From NCBI RefSeq assembly GCF_900185715.1, contig NZ_FYAS01000020.1, forward strand, positions 1 to 54,440: 54,440 nt of DNA, in the 5' to 3' direction. This document shows, piece after piece, positions 45,710-54,123 of the stretch. Positions within the stretch are counted from its first letter, which is position 1; every line of letters starts with the position of its first letter. The position numbers and the translations under genes were made by a program. Under the pieces are notes generated by a model, which was not told where the DNA came from, did not search any database, and was given only the letters and a program-made list of their open reading frames with translations. The stretch is from Allobosea sp. CS1GBMeth4. GTDB taxonomy: Bacteria; Pseudomonadota; Alphaproteobacteria; Rhizobiales; Beijerinckiaceae.

Positions 45710-45751
45710 CCTCACTTTCGTCGCGGGCCGCCGGCTCCAGGATCGTCCTTC

Positions 45752-46942
45752 GTGCGCTTTGGACTTCTCGACCGCTACATCCTGAAGATCGCCACCGGGG
45801 CGGCACTGATTCTGCTCATCGGGCTGACGAGCGTGATCTGGGTCACGCAGGCGCTGCGCGAGGTCGACCTGATCACCGGCAAGGGCCAGACGGTGCTGAT
45901 CTTCTTCACCGTGACACTGCTCTCGCTGCCGGCGCTGATCGCCGGCATCGCGCCGGTCGCGCTGTTCATGGCGACGCTCTACACGCTCAACAAGCTCAAC
46001 AGCGATTCCGAACTGATCGTGATGAACGCCGCCGGCGTCGCGCCGCACCGGCTGACCCGCCCGTTCATCACACTGACCCTGATCACCGCGGCGCTGGTCG
46101 GCTGGATGTCGCTCTCGGTGATGCCGGCCGGCTTCCGCTCGCTGCGCGACCTAATCACGCTGATCCGCGCCGATTTCGTCGCGAACGTCATCAAGGAAGG
46201 CCAGTTCGTCTCGCTCGATTCCGGCGTCACCTTCCACTACCGCGAGAAGCAGGGACAGGCGCTGCTCGGCATCTTCATGCAGGACCGGCGCGACCCCAAC
46301 CAGCCGGCGGTCTACATCGCCGAGCGCGGACAGTCGGCGGAGGCCGACGGCAACAGTTTCCTGATGCTCGAGAAGGGCACGATCCAGCGCGAGAGCCGCA
46401 GCCAGAATTCGAGCTCGATCATCTCGTTCGAGCGCTATGCGCTGAACCTCTCGGCACTGACGGGCGATGCCGACGGCGCCGGCGGCGGCGACGGCGACAA
46501 GGTCGTCTACAAGCCGCGCGAGCGGACCACCTGGGCGCTGCTCACCCAGGACCCGAACGAGCCCTATTACAAGATTCAGGAAGGCCGGTTCCGGGCGGAA
46601 CTGCACAACCGCCTGTCGGCACCGCTCTATCCGATCGCCTTCATGCTGGTCGCCTTCGCGATTCTCGGCGAGGCGCGGACGACCCGGCAGGGCCGCGCCG
46701 CGGCGATCCAGCTCGCGATCTTCCTGGTCGGCGCGATCAGGATCGGCGCCTATGCCGCCTGGACCGCCAGCGTGCGCTCGCCTTTCGCGGTCGCCCTGCT
46801 CTACGTCCTGCCGATCACGACCATCGTCGTGGCCGCCTTCGCCATCGGCTTCGGGTCACGGACGCGGGCGCTGATCGACCGGCTGACCGAGCCGCTGATC
46901 GCGCCCTTCCTGGCCCTCACTGCACGTTTCCGGCGCGCCTGA
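45752..46942 (+). CDS. lptF: LPS export ABC transporter permease LptF
   Basis: About 396 residues. GLLDRYILKIATGAALILLIGL is the first membrane helix of LptF/LptG permeases, followed by LDRY-family features: helices at about 50-75 and 95-120, a periplasmic beta-jellyroll domain (about 140-270), and three C-terminal helices (LYPIAFMLVAFAILGEART). It moves lipopolysaccharide from the inner membrane with LptB and LptG. The GTG at 45752 is preferred to match family length; a GTG at 45698 lies inside the leader hairpin. The stop overlaps the lptG start by one base. Confidence 0.93.
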   Translation: MRFGLLDRYILKIATGAALILLIGLTSVIWVTQALREVDLITGKGQTVLIFFTVTLLSLPALIAGIAPVALFMATLYTLNKLNSDSELIVMNAAGVAPHRLTRPFITLTLITAALVGWMSLSVMPAGFRSLRDLITLIRADFVANVIKEGQFVSLDSGVTFHYREKQGQALLGIFMQDRRDPNQPAVYIAERGQSAEADGNSFLMLEKGTIQRESRSQNSSSIISFERYALNLSALTGDADGAGGGDGDKVVYKPRERTTWALLTQDPNEPYYKIQEGRFRAELHNRLSAPLYPIAFMLVAFAILGEARTTRQGRAAAIQLAIFLVGAIRIGAYAAWTASVRSPFAVALLYVLPITTIVVAAFAIGFGSRTRALIDRLTEPLIAPFLALTARFRRA

Positions 46943-48030
46943 TGCTGCTGTTCAAGACCTTCGGCCGCTATCTGACGCAGCGCTTCCTGCGCGCGATCCT
47001 GAGCGTGTTCGGCACCTTCTTCTTCCTGATCGCAACGCTCGACTTCGTCGAGCTGATGCGGCGCGCCGGCGACTCGCCGGTCGCGACGACGCCGAGCATC
47101 ATCCAGCTCGCGCTTTACCGCGCCCCCTCGGTCGCCGAGCAGATCTTCCCGTTCGCGGTGCTGTTCGGCGGCATGTTCGCGCTGCTCAACCTGAGCCGGA
47201 AGCTGGAGCTGGTCGTCGCCCGCTCGGTCGGCATCTCCGCCTGGCAGTTCCTGCAGCCGGCGGCGCTGGTCGCCGGGCTGGTCGGCCTCGTCTCGATCGG
47301 GATCTACAACCCGGTCGCCGCCGAGCTGAAGCAGCGCGCCACCGCGCTCGAAGCCTCGCTCTTCGCCCGGACCGGCCAGGTCGTGGGCGGGAAGGAAATC
47401 TGGATCCGCCAGCGCAGCGTCGACGGCCAGGCGATCATCCGCGCCGCCGCCGCGCTGCAGGACGGCGTGGGGCTCGCCCAGGTGGCCTTCTTCACCTTCT
47501 CGCCGGATGGCGGATTCAGCGAGCGGATCGAGGCGAAGCAGGCGGTCCTGTATCGCGGCTACTGGGAATTGTCGGAAGCCCGCGTCACCTCGGCCACGGA
47601 AGAGCCACAGAGCTACTCGACATACCTGGTCGCGACGACGCTGGAGCCCGACCAGGTGCGACAAAGCTTCACACCGCCGGATTCCGTCGGGTTCTGGTCG
47701 ATGCCGGCCGTGCTCGACCGGACCCGCAAGGCCGGGCTCGACACGACGCGCTACGAGCTGCGCTACGAAGCCCTCAAGGCGCGGCCGGTGCTGCTGATCG
47801 CCATGATCCTGATCGCGGCATCCGTTTCCTTAAGATTTTTCCGGTTTGGTGGTGTGACCAGATTGGTGGTAGGTGGCGTCGCGGCCGGGTTCGTGCTCTA
47901 TGTTGCGACACAGTTATCTGAAGAGTTGGGCTCATCGGGGATCGTCAACGCCTCGGTGGCCGCATGGCTGCCCGCGATCGTGGGCACGCTGCTCGGCACT
48001 CTTGCCCTCCTCCATCAGGAAGATGGCTGA
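46942..48030 (+). CDS. lptG: LPS export ABC transporter permease LptG
   Basis: 362 residues. TFGRYLTQRFLRAILSVFGTFFFLIATLDFVELMRR and FPFAVLFGGMFALLNLSRKLELVVARS are typical LptG segments; the C-terminus has AAWLPAIVGTLLGTLALLHQEDG. It partners LptF in LPS transport. The segment at 47830-47940 uses codons that are rare elsewhere here (TTA, AGA, GTA, TCT, ACA, TCA), although the protein sequence there looks normal for the family. That island may overlap signals for lptD downstream. Confidence 0.94.
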   Translation: MLLFKTFGRYLTQRFLRAILSVFGTFFFLIATLDFVELMRRAGDSPVATTPSIIQLALYRAPSVAEQIFPFAVLFGGMFALLNLSRKLELVVARSVGISAWQFLQPAALVAGLVGLVSIGIYNPVAAELKQRATALEASLFARTGQVVGGKEIWIRQRSVDGQAIIRAAAALQDGVGLAQVAFFTFSPDGGFSERIEAKQAVLYRGYWELSEARVTSATEEPQSYSTYLVATTLEPDQVRQSFTPPDSVGFWSMPAVLDRTRKAGLDTTRYELRYEALKARPVLLIAMILIAASVSLRFFRFGGVTRLVVGGVAAGFVLYVATQLSEELGSSGIVNASVAAWLPAIVGTLLGTLALLHQEDG

Positions 48031-48066
48031 GAATACGGTGGCTATGGTTAATTTTGGATTGAGTTC

Positions 48067-50604
48067 ATGGCTTCCGGCGTAAGACGCATCACGCGCCTTG
48101 CGGCTGCGACCGCGCTGGCGACGACGCTCGCGCCGGTCCTCGGCTGGACGAGCCTCGCCTATGCCCAAACTCCGGCGGCCAAGCCGCAGGAGCGCATGGT
48201 CGTCGACGCGCGCGAGCTCGTCTACGACAAGGACAACAACACCGTCTCCGCCGTCGGCGACGTCCAGATCCTCTATCAGGGCCGCACGATCGAGGCCGAC
48301 CGCGTCGTCTACGACCGCCAGAGCAAGCGCGTCGTCGCGACCGGCAATGCCCGCATCACCGAGGCGAACGGCACGGTCATCACCGGCGACCGCTTCAACC
48401 TGACCGACGATTTCCGCGACGGCTTCATCGATTCGCTGCGCGTGGTGAACACCGACAAGACGCGCTTCTCCGCGCCGCGCGCCGAGCGCACCGACGGCGA
48501 GGTCTTCGTCTTCGACAAGGGCATCTACACCGCCTGCGAGCCCTGCGTGGAGCAGCCCGAGCGCCCGCCCTTCTGGCAGGTGCGCGCCGCCCGGATCATC
48601 CACAAGAAGTCCGAGCAGATGATCTATTACGAGGATGCCCGGCTGGAGTTCGCCGGCATCCCGATCGCCTACATCCCGTACATGTCGGGGCCCGACGCGA
48701 CCGTTAAGCGCAAGAGCGGGTTTCTCGCGCCCAAGTTCATCAACACCTCGGCGCTCGGCTATGGCGTCGGTCTGCCCTATTTCATCAACCTCGCGCCGAA
48801 TTACGACCTGACGGTCACGCCGACCTATCTCACGCGCCAGGGCCTGCTCGGCCAGGTCGAGTGGCGGCACCGCTTCGTCAACGGCTCGTACAACATCCGC
48901 GCCGCCGGCATTTTCCAGCAGGAGAAGGAAGCCTTCCTGAAGAGCCCCTTCGGCGCCGGCGACGACAAGTTCCGCGGCTCGATCGAGAGCTCCGGCAAGG
49001 TCTTCATCAACCCGCGCTGGAACTTCAGCTGGGACGTCGCAGCCGCGACCGACCGGTTCTTTTTCAAGAACTACCGCATCCGCAGCGAGAGCATCACGGC
49101 CTCGACCTATCTGCAGGAATCGACCTCGACCGTCTCGCTCAACGGCCAGAGCGCCGACGCGTGGTTCGACATGCGCGGCTACTACTTCCAGCCGCTGACT
49201 TATTACGACTGGCAGAAGCAGCAGCCGATCGTCGGCCCCGTGGTCGACTACAACAAGCGCGTGCACAAGCCGTCGATGATCGGCGGCGAGCTCTCCTTCA
49301 CCGTCAACCTCACGCATCTGACCCGCGAGGCGACCTCTTACAAGGAGCTCCCGGTCCAGAAGAGCTATCTGATCACCACGCCGAGCTATTCGCTGTTCGA
49401 CGGCTGCGCGGTGTATCAGAAGGGGCAGTGCCTGGTGACCGGCCTCGCCGGCTCGATCGCGCGCGCCACCGCCGAGGTCGACTGGCGGCGCAACTTCATC
49501 GATCCGATCGGCCAGGTCTGGACGCCCTATGCCTCGCTCAGGGCCGACGTGTTCTCGATCAACCCGAACACGACGAGCTACACCAACGCCAATGTCAGCA
49601 CGATCGCCGACATTTCGGACGAGGTGTTCGGCCGGGCCATGCCGGCGATCGGCCTGATGTACCGCTTCCCCTTCGTCGCCTCGACGTCCTGGGGGACGCA
49701 TATCCTCGAGCCGGTGGCGCAGATCGTCGCGCGCCCGAACGAGACCAACAGCCTGCGCGTCGCCAACGAGGACGCCCAGAGCCTGGTGTTCGACGACACC
49801 AACCTGTTCGAGTGGAACAAGTTCTCCGGCTACGACCGGGTCGAGGGCGGCAGCCGCGCCAATGTCGGGCTGCGCTACAGCGGGACCTTCGGCAAGGACG
49901 CCTATGCCAACGCCCTGGTCGGGCAGTCCTACCATCTCGGCGGCCGCAATTCCTACGCCAGCGGCGACCTGGCCAATACCGGGCTCAACTCGGGACTGGA
50001 TACCCGCCGCTCCGACTATGTCGCCAAGGTGCAGCTCCAGCCGTTCAAGGGACTGCTGCTGCAGGCCGGCGGCCGTTTCGACGAATCGACCTTCGAGCCG
50101 CAGCGCGTCGACGCCTCCGCCGCCTTCAGCTACAAGTTCCTGTCGACCACGGTGGGCTACAGCCGTTACGAGCCGCAGCCCGATCTCGGCATTCCGCGCC
50201 GCCGCGAAGGTCTGAGCATCAGCCAGTCGGTCTCGTTCGCCCAGTATTGGAGCGTGCGCGGCAGCGTGCTGTTCGACCTCGACAAGTTCAAATACGACCG
50301 CGAGCGCTATCGCGATGCGGTGTCGCTCTATCTGGCGAATCCCGCCAGCTATACGAACCCGGCCTATCCGAACACCGGCCCGTTCCAGACGGCGGCGGCT
50401 TCGGTCGGCCTGCGCTATCAGGACGAGTGCACGATCTTCGACGTGTCCTATTCGCAGTCCTATGCCGACAGGCAGGCGGGCTCGACCAAGGACACGCGCA
50501 CGCTGATGTTCCGGCTCGAGCTGCGCACGCTCGGCGAGATCAGCTATTCGCAGAATCTCGGCACGAGCAGCGTCGGCGACGGCGTATCCTCCAGCAGCCG
50601 CTGA
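48067..50604 (+). CDS. lptD: LPS-assembly outer-membrane protein LptD
   Basis: 845 residues. A signal peptide (RRITRLAAATALATTLAPVLG...AYAQ) is followed by the OstA/LptA-like domain (VVDARELVYDKDNNTVSAVGDVQILYQGRT) and a large C-terminal beta barrel. CEPCVEQPERPPFWQVRAARI is a conserved LptD segment containing two Cys; further Cys occur in GCAVYQKGQC and in DECTIFDV, which may form disulfides. It inserts LPS into the outer leaflet with LptE. The 36-base gap after lptG is unusually AT-rich. The next gene is pdxA, only 6 bases away. Confidence 0.94.
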   Translation: MASGVRRITRLAAATALATTLAPVLGWTSLAYAQTPAAKPQERMVVDARELVYDKDNNTVSAVGDVQILYQGRTIEADRVVYDRQSKRVVATGNARITEANGTVITGDRFNLTDDFRDGFIDSLRVVNTDKTRFSAPRAERTDGEVFVFDKGIYTACEPCVEQPERPPFWQVRAARIIHKKSEQMIYYEDARLEFAGIPIAYIPYMSGPDATVKRKSGFLAPKFINTSALGYGVGLPYFINLAPNYDLTVTPTYLTRQGLLGQVEWRHRFVNGSYNIRAAGIFQQEKEAFLKSPFGAGDDKFRGSIESSGKVFINPRWNFSWDVAAATDRFFFKNYRIRSESITASTYLQESTSTVSLNGQSADAWFDMRGYYFQPLTYYDWQKQQPIVGPVVDYNKRVHKPSMIGGELSFTVNLTHLTREATSYKELPVQKSYLITTPSYSLFDGCAVYQKGQCLVTGLAGSIARATAEVDWRRNFIDPIGQVWTPYASLRADVFSINPNTTSYTNANVSTIADISDEVFGRAMPAIGLMYRFPFVASTSWGTHILEPVAQIVARPNETNSLRVANEDAQSLVFDDTNLFEWNKFSGYDRVEGGSRANVGLRYSGTFGKDAYANALVGQSYHLGGRNSYASGDLANTGLNSGLDTRRSDYVAKVQLQPFKGLLLQAGGRFDESTFEPQRVDASAAFSYKFLSTTVGYSRYEPQPDLGIPRRREGLSISQSVSFAQYWSVRGSVLFDLDKFKYDRERYRDAVSLYLANPASYTNPAYPNTGPFQTAAASVGLRYQDECTIFDVSYSQSYADRQAGSTKDTRTLMFRLELRTLGEISYSQNLGTSSVGDGVSSSSR

Positions 50605-50610
50605 GCGAAC

Positions 50611-51630
50611 TTGGCCCCGCGCCTGCTCGCTCTGACCCAAGGCGATCCCGCCGGGATCGGCCCGGAACTGGCGCTCGCCGCCTGGCGGCAGCGCGAAGAG
50701 CGGGCGCTCCCGCCCTTCGCCTATCTCGGCAGCATCGCGGGCCTCGCAGGGCTGGCGGAGCGGCTCGGGCAGGCGGTGCCGCTGCGCGGCGTCGGCTGGG
50801 ATGAGGCCGAAGCCTGCTTCCCGGCCGCCCTGCCGGTGATCGAGCTCGCCCACCACACCCCGGCCCGGCCCGGCATTCCCGACCCCGGCAACGCAGCCGG
50901 CGTGATCGAGGCGATCGAGCGGGGGGTCGAGGCCGTCGAGACCGGGCGTGCCGGCGCCCTCGTCACCAATCCGATCGCGAAGAGCGTGCTCTATGCCGCC
51001 GGCTTCCGGCATCCCGGCCATACCGAATTCCTGGCGGAGCTGGCCGGCCGCGGCCGGGCGGCGACGCTGCGTCCGGTGATGATGATCTGGTCGGAGGAAC
51101 TCGCCGTCGTCCCGGTGACCATCCACATCCCCCTGGCGGCGGTGCCGGAGCAGCTGACGACGGAGCTCATCGTCGAGACCGGGCGGATCGCGGCCGCCGA
51201 TCTGAGGCGCCGTTTCGGCATCTCCCGGCCGCGACTGGCGCTATGCGGACTCAACCCGCATGCCGGCGAAGGCGGGGCGCTCGGCAGGGAGGACGCGGCG
51301 GTGGTCGCACCCGCCGTCGAGCGGTTGCGGGCGCTCGGCATCGAGGCGAGCGGCCCCTATCCGGCCGATACCCTGTTCCATGCGCGAGCGCGCGCCGGCT
51401 ACGACCTGGCGCTCGGCATGTATCACGACCAGGCGCTGATCCCGATCAAGACCATCGCCTTCGACGACGGCGTCAACGTCACGCTCGGCCTGCCCTTCAT
51501 CCGGACCTCTCCCGATCACGGCACCGCCTTCGACATCGCCGGCCGGGGCATCGCGCGGCCGGACAGCCTGTGCGCGGCGCTGCGGCTGGCGGCGCGCATG
51601 GCGGCGGCCGAGAGCGGGGCGGCGCCGTGA
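50611..51630 (+). CDS. pdxA: 4-hydroxythreonine-4-phosphate dehydrogenase
   Basis: 339 residues. [20 protein letters not shown] is the PdxA N-terminus; [17 protein letters not shown] and the metal-binding [17 protein letters not shown], then [45 protein letters not shown] C-terminal motif are diagnostic. It acts in the DXP-dependent pyridoxal phosphate pathway. The start is a TTG at 50611 with a poor ribosome binding site 6 bases after lptD, so expression probably relies on coupling to lptD. In related genomes surA often lies between the two genes; here it is absent. Confidence 0.93.
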   Translation: MAPRLLALTQGDPAGIGPELALAAWRQREERALPPFAYLGSIAGLAGLAERLGQAVPLRGVGWDEAEACFPAALPVIELAHHTPARPGIPDPGNAAGVIEAIERGVEAVETGRAGALVTNPIAKSVLYAAGFRHPGHTEFLAELAGRGRAATLRPVMMIWSEELAVVPVTIHIPLAAVPEQLTTELIVETGRIAAADLRRRFGISRPRLALCGLNPHAGEGGALGREDAAVVAPAVERLRALGIEASGPYPADTLFHARARAGYDLALGMYHDQALIPIKTIAFDDGVNVTLGLPFIRTSPDHGTAFDIAGRGIARPDSLCAALRLAARMAAAESGAAP

Positions 51631-52487
51631 GCGCAGCCGCCCAGGACGGACTGCCGCCGCTGCGCGAGGTGGTGGAGCGCCACGGGCTGATGGCGCAGAA
51701 GGCGCTCGGCCAGAACTTCCTGTTCGACCTCAACCTGACCGGCCGGATCGCCCGCGCGGCGGGGCCGCTCGAAGGCCAGACCGTGGTCGAGATCGGCCCC
51801 GGCCCCGGCGGGCTCACCCGCGCCCTGCTGGTCAACGGGGCGGGCCGGGTCGTCGCGATCGAACGCGACCGGCGCTGCCTGCCGGCGCTGGCCGAGATCG
51901 CCGCCCGTTATCCGGGACGGCTCGAGGTCGTCGACGGCGACGCGCTCGCCGTCGACCTCTCCGCCCTGCTCGGCGGCGGCGAGGCCAGGATCGTCGCGAA
52001 CCTGCCCTACAATATCGGCACGCCGCTGCTGGTCGGCTGGCTCAGCGCCGAACCATGGCCGCCCTGGTGGTCGTCGCTGACGCTGATGTTCCAGCGCGAG
52101 GTCGCCGAGCGCATCGTCGCGACGCCGGAGCAGCGCGCGGCCTATGGGCGGCTGGCCGTGCTGGCCAATTGGCGCTGCGAGACGAAGATCCTGTTCGACG
52201 TGCCGAAAACCGCCTTCGTGCCGCAGCCGAAGATCACCTCGTCGATCGTCCAGCTGGTGCCTCGGCAGCAGCCGGAGCCCTGCGACCGGCGGCTTCTGGA
52301 GCGGGTGACGCTCGCCGCCTTCGGCCAGCGCCGGAAGATGCTGCGCCAGAGCCTCAAGGCCGTGCTCCCCGATCCGGCCGCGATGATCGAGGCGGCGGGA
52401 TTGTCGCCGACCATGCGCGCCGAGGAGGTCTCGGTGAGCGGCTTCGTCGCGCTCGCCAACGCGCTCGCCTCGGCCTCGCGCGGCTGA
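51627..52487 (+). CDS. rsmA: 16S rRNA (adenine1518-N6/adenine1519-N6)-dimethyltransferase
   Basis: 286 residues (KsgA). [35 protein letters not shown] (SAM motif I), VDGDAL and the catalytic NLPYN are present, with [17 protein letters not shown] downstream. It dimethylates two adenosines in 16S rRNA late in 30S assembly. The start is a GTG overlapping the pdxA stop by four bases (GTGA). It converges with gmk, and the two stop codons abut inside a 14-bp palindrome. Confidence 0.95.
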   Translation: MSAAAQDGLPPLREVVERHGLMAQKALGQNFLFDLNLTGRIARAAGPLEGQTVVEIGPGPGGLTRALLVNGAGRVVAIERDRRCLPALAEIAARYPGRLEVVDGDALAVDLSALLGGGEARIVANLPYNIGTPLLVGWLSAEPWPPWWSSLTLMFQREVAERIVATPEQRAAYGRLAVLANWRCETKILFDVPKTAFVPQPKITSSIVQLVPRQQPEPCDRRLLERVTLAAFGQRRKMLRQSLKAVLPDPAAMIEAAGLSPTMRAEEVSVSGFVALANALASASRG

Positions 52488-52494
52488 TCAGCCG
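52481..52494. other. Palindrome holding the abutting rsmA and gmk stop codons
   Basis: CGGCTGATCAGCCG is a perfect 14-bp palindrome. TGA at 52485-52487 ends rsmA, and TGA on the other strand (52490-52488) ends gmk, with no base between. It may act as a weak hairpin on both transcripts; there is no U-tract. Confidence 0.45.
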
Positions 52495-53135
52495 ACCGGC
52501 TCGGCCAGCAAGGTTTCGACGAAGGCCGGCATGCCGACGGCCCGGCTGCGCTTCAGGCGCTCGGCCGCGAGGATCGAACGGACCGATTCATAGGCGGCGC
52601 CGAGGTCGTCGTTGATGATGACGTAGTCGTAGACGCTCCACCGGGCGATCTCGTCGCGGGCATTGGCGAGCCGGCGCGCGATCACCTCCGGCGCATCCTC
52701 CGCCCGCCGGACCAGGCGCGAGCGCAGCTCGGCCATGGAGGGCGGCAGGATGAAGATCGCGACGACGTCCTCGCGCGCCTTCTCGAGGATCTGCTGCGTG
52801 CCCTGGTAATCGATGTCGAACAGGACGTCGCGCCCGGCCTTCAGGGCAGCCTCGACCGGCTTGCGCGGCGTGCCGTAGCCATTGCCGTGGACCTCGGCCG
52901 ATTCCAGCAGCTCGTCGCGCTCGCGCAGGAGATCGAAGGCGTCGCGGTCGATGAAGCGGTAATGGACGCCGTCGATCTCCGACGGACGCTTGCCGCGCGT
53001 CGTCACCGAGATGGAGAGATCGAGATTCGTCTCCTTCTGCGACAGCGTGCGCGTGAGCGTCGACTTGCCGGCGCCGGAGGGCGAGGACAGGACGAGCATG
53101 AGGCCGCGGCGGGCCGGACGGATGAGATCGGCCAT
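52488..53135 (-). CDS. gmk: Guanylate kinase
   Basis: 215 residues. GLMLVLSSPSGAGKSTLTRTL holds the P-loop. SVTTRGKRPSEIDGVHYRFIDRDAF is the GMP-binding region, and DVLFDIDYQGTQQI the Walker B area. It phosphorylates GMP to GDP. The ATG at 53135 is chosen to match family length and lies 5 bases after the yicC stop; an open extension to 53237 overlaps yicC and is not family-like. Confidence 0.95.
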   Translation of the reverse strand: MADLIRPARRGLMLVLSSPSGAGKSTLTRTLSQKETNLDLSISVTTRGKRPSEIDGVHYRFIDRDAFDLLRERDELLESAEVHGNGYGTPRKPVEAALKAGRDVLFDIDYQGTQQILEKAREDVVAIFILPPSMAELRSRLVRRAEDAPEVIARRLANARDEIARWSVYDYVIINDDLGAAYESVRSILAAERLKRSRAVGMPAFVETLLAEPVG

Positions 53136-53140
53136 CGCGG

Positions 53141-54022
53141 TCACTCCACGTTCTGGACCTGCTCGCGCAGCTGGTCGACGACCGTGCGCAAGTCCAGCCC
53201 GATCCGCGACAAGGCCGGGTCGCCCGCCTTCGCGCACAGGGTCGAGGCCTCGCGGCCGAATTCCTGGGCCAGGAAATCGAGCTTGCGGCCGATCGGGCCG
53301 CCCTCGGACAGCAGTTCGCGTGCGGCCGCCACATGCGCATGGAGCCGGTCGATCTCCTCGCGGATATCGGCCTTCACCGCCAGCAGCGCCGCTTCCTGAT
53401 GCAGGCGCTGCGGCTCCAGCGCGGCGGCGGTGTCGAGCAGGGCTGCGACCTGCGCCGCCAGCCTGGCACGGATCGCCTCGACGCTGCGGCCGGGATGGCC
53501 TTCCGCCTCGTCAGTGAGGCGGGCGATGGTGTCGAGATGGCGGGCGATGATCGTTTCGAGCGCCCGCCCCTCGGCGAGCCTCGCCTGGCTCAGCGCCGCG
53601 ATCGTCTGCGTGAGCGCAGCGAGCACGGGGCCCTCGAGCTCGGCGAGGGTGTCGCCGCCCTCTTCCGACACCTCGACGACGCCGCGGATCGCAAGCAGAC
53701 CGTCGAGGGTGGCGGGAGCGATACCGTCGGGCAGCTCGAGCCGCGCCGTGGCCTCGATCAGGGCCGAAAGCGCCTCCTGATTGATCCGCGGACGCGCGGC
53801 GGCGGCTTCGCTGGTGACGGCGAGGCTGACATGCAGCGTGCCGCGCGTGAAGGCGGCGGAGAACTGCTTGCGCGCCGCCTCGGAAAAACTCTCAAGGCCG
53901 GCCGGGACACGGATGCGGACATCGAGGCCCCGGCCGTTGACGCTGCGGACCTCCCAGGCGAAGGCGTGCGCCCCGGATGTCCCGGCCTTGCGCGCAAACC
54001 CCGTCATGCTCTCGATCGCCAT
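53141..54022 (-). CDS. yicC: YicC-family endoribonuclease-like protein
   Basis: 293 residues. IESMTGFARKAGTSGAHAFAWEVRSVNGRGLDVRIRVP is the conserved N-terminus; the C-terminal DUF1732 region reads REEIDRLHAHVAAARELLSEGGPIGRKLDFLAQEFGREASTLCAKAGD. E. coli YicC is reported to be an RNase family member. Placement between mltG and gmk is conserved in Rhizobiales. The 101-base gap upstream contains the mltG hairpin. Confidence 0.93.
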   Translation of the reverse strand: MAIESMTGFARKAGTSGAHAFAWEVRSVNGRGLDVRIRVPAGLESFSEAARKQFSAAFTRGTLHVSLAVTSEAAAARPRINQEALSALIEATARLELPDGIAPATLDGLLAIRGVVEVSEEGGDTLAELEGPVLAALTQTIAALSQARLAEGRALETIIARHLDTIARLTDEAEGHPGRSVEAIRARLAAQVAALLDTAAALEPQRLHQEAALLAVKADIREEIDRLHAHVAAARELLSEGGPIGRKLDFLAQEFGREASTLCAKAGDPALSRIGLDLRTVVDQLREQVQNVE

Positions 54023-54101
54023 CGGCCGATCTCTTTCCTCTCGCGTTGCGCGCGGACCCTATTCAGGCGCGGCGAGATCGACAAGCGCGAGATGTGGAAA
54101 G

Positions 54102-54122
54102 CCGGAGGCTGTCAGCCTCCGG
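54102..54122 (-). terminator. Hairpin directly after the mltG stop, likely weak terminator
   Basis: CCGGAGGCTG (54102-54111) and CAGCCTCCGG (54113-54122) are perfect arms around one base, starting one base after the mltG stop on the minus strand. A short CTTTCC follows in the transcript direction. The U-tract is poor, so termination may be partial and allow some read-through into yicC. Confidence 0.5.
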
Positions 54123-54123
54123 A

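Noticed and set aside
47932..51126. A 1064-codon minus-strand frame over lptD and pdxA
   Set aside because: Antisense shadow; lptD is complete on the + strand.
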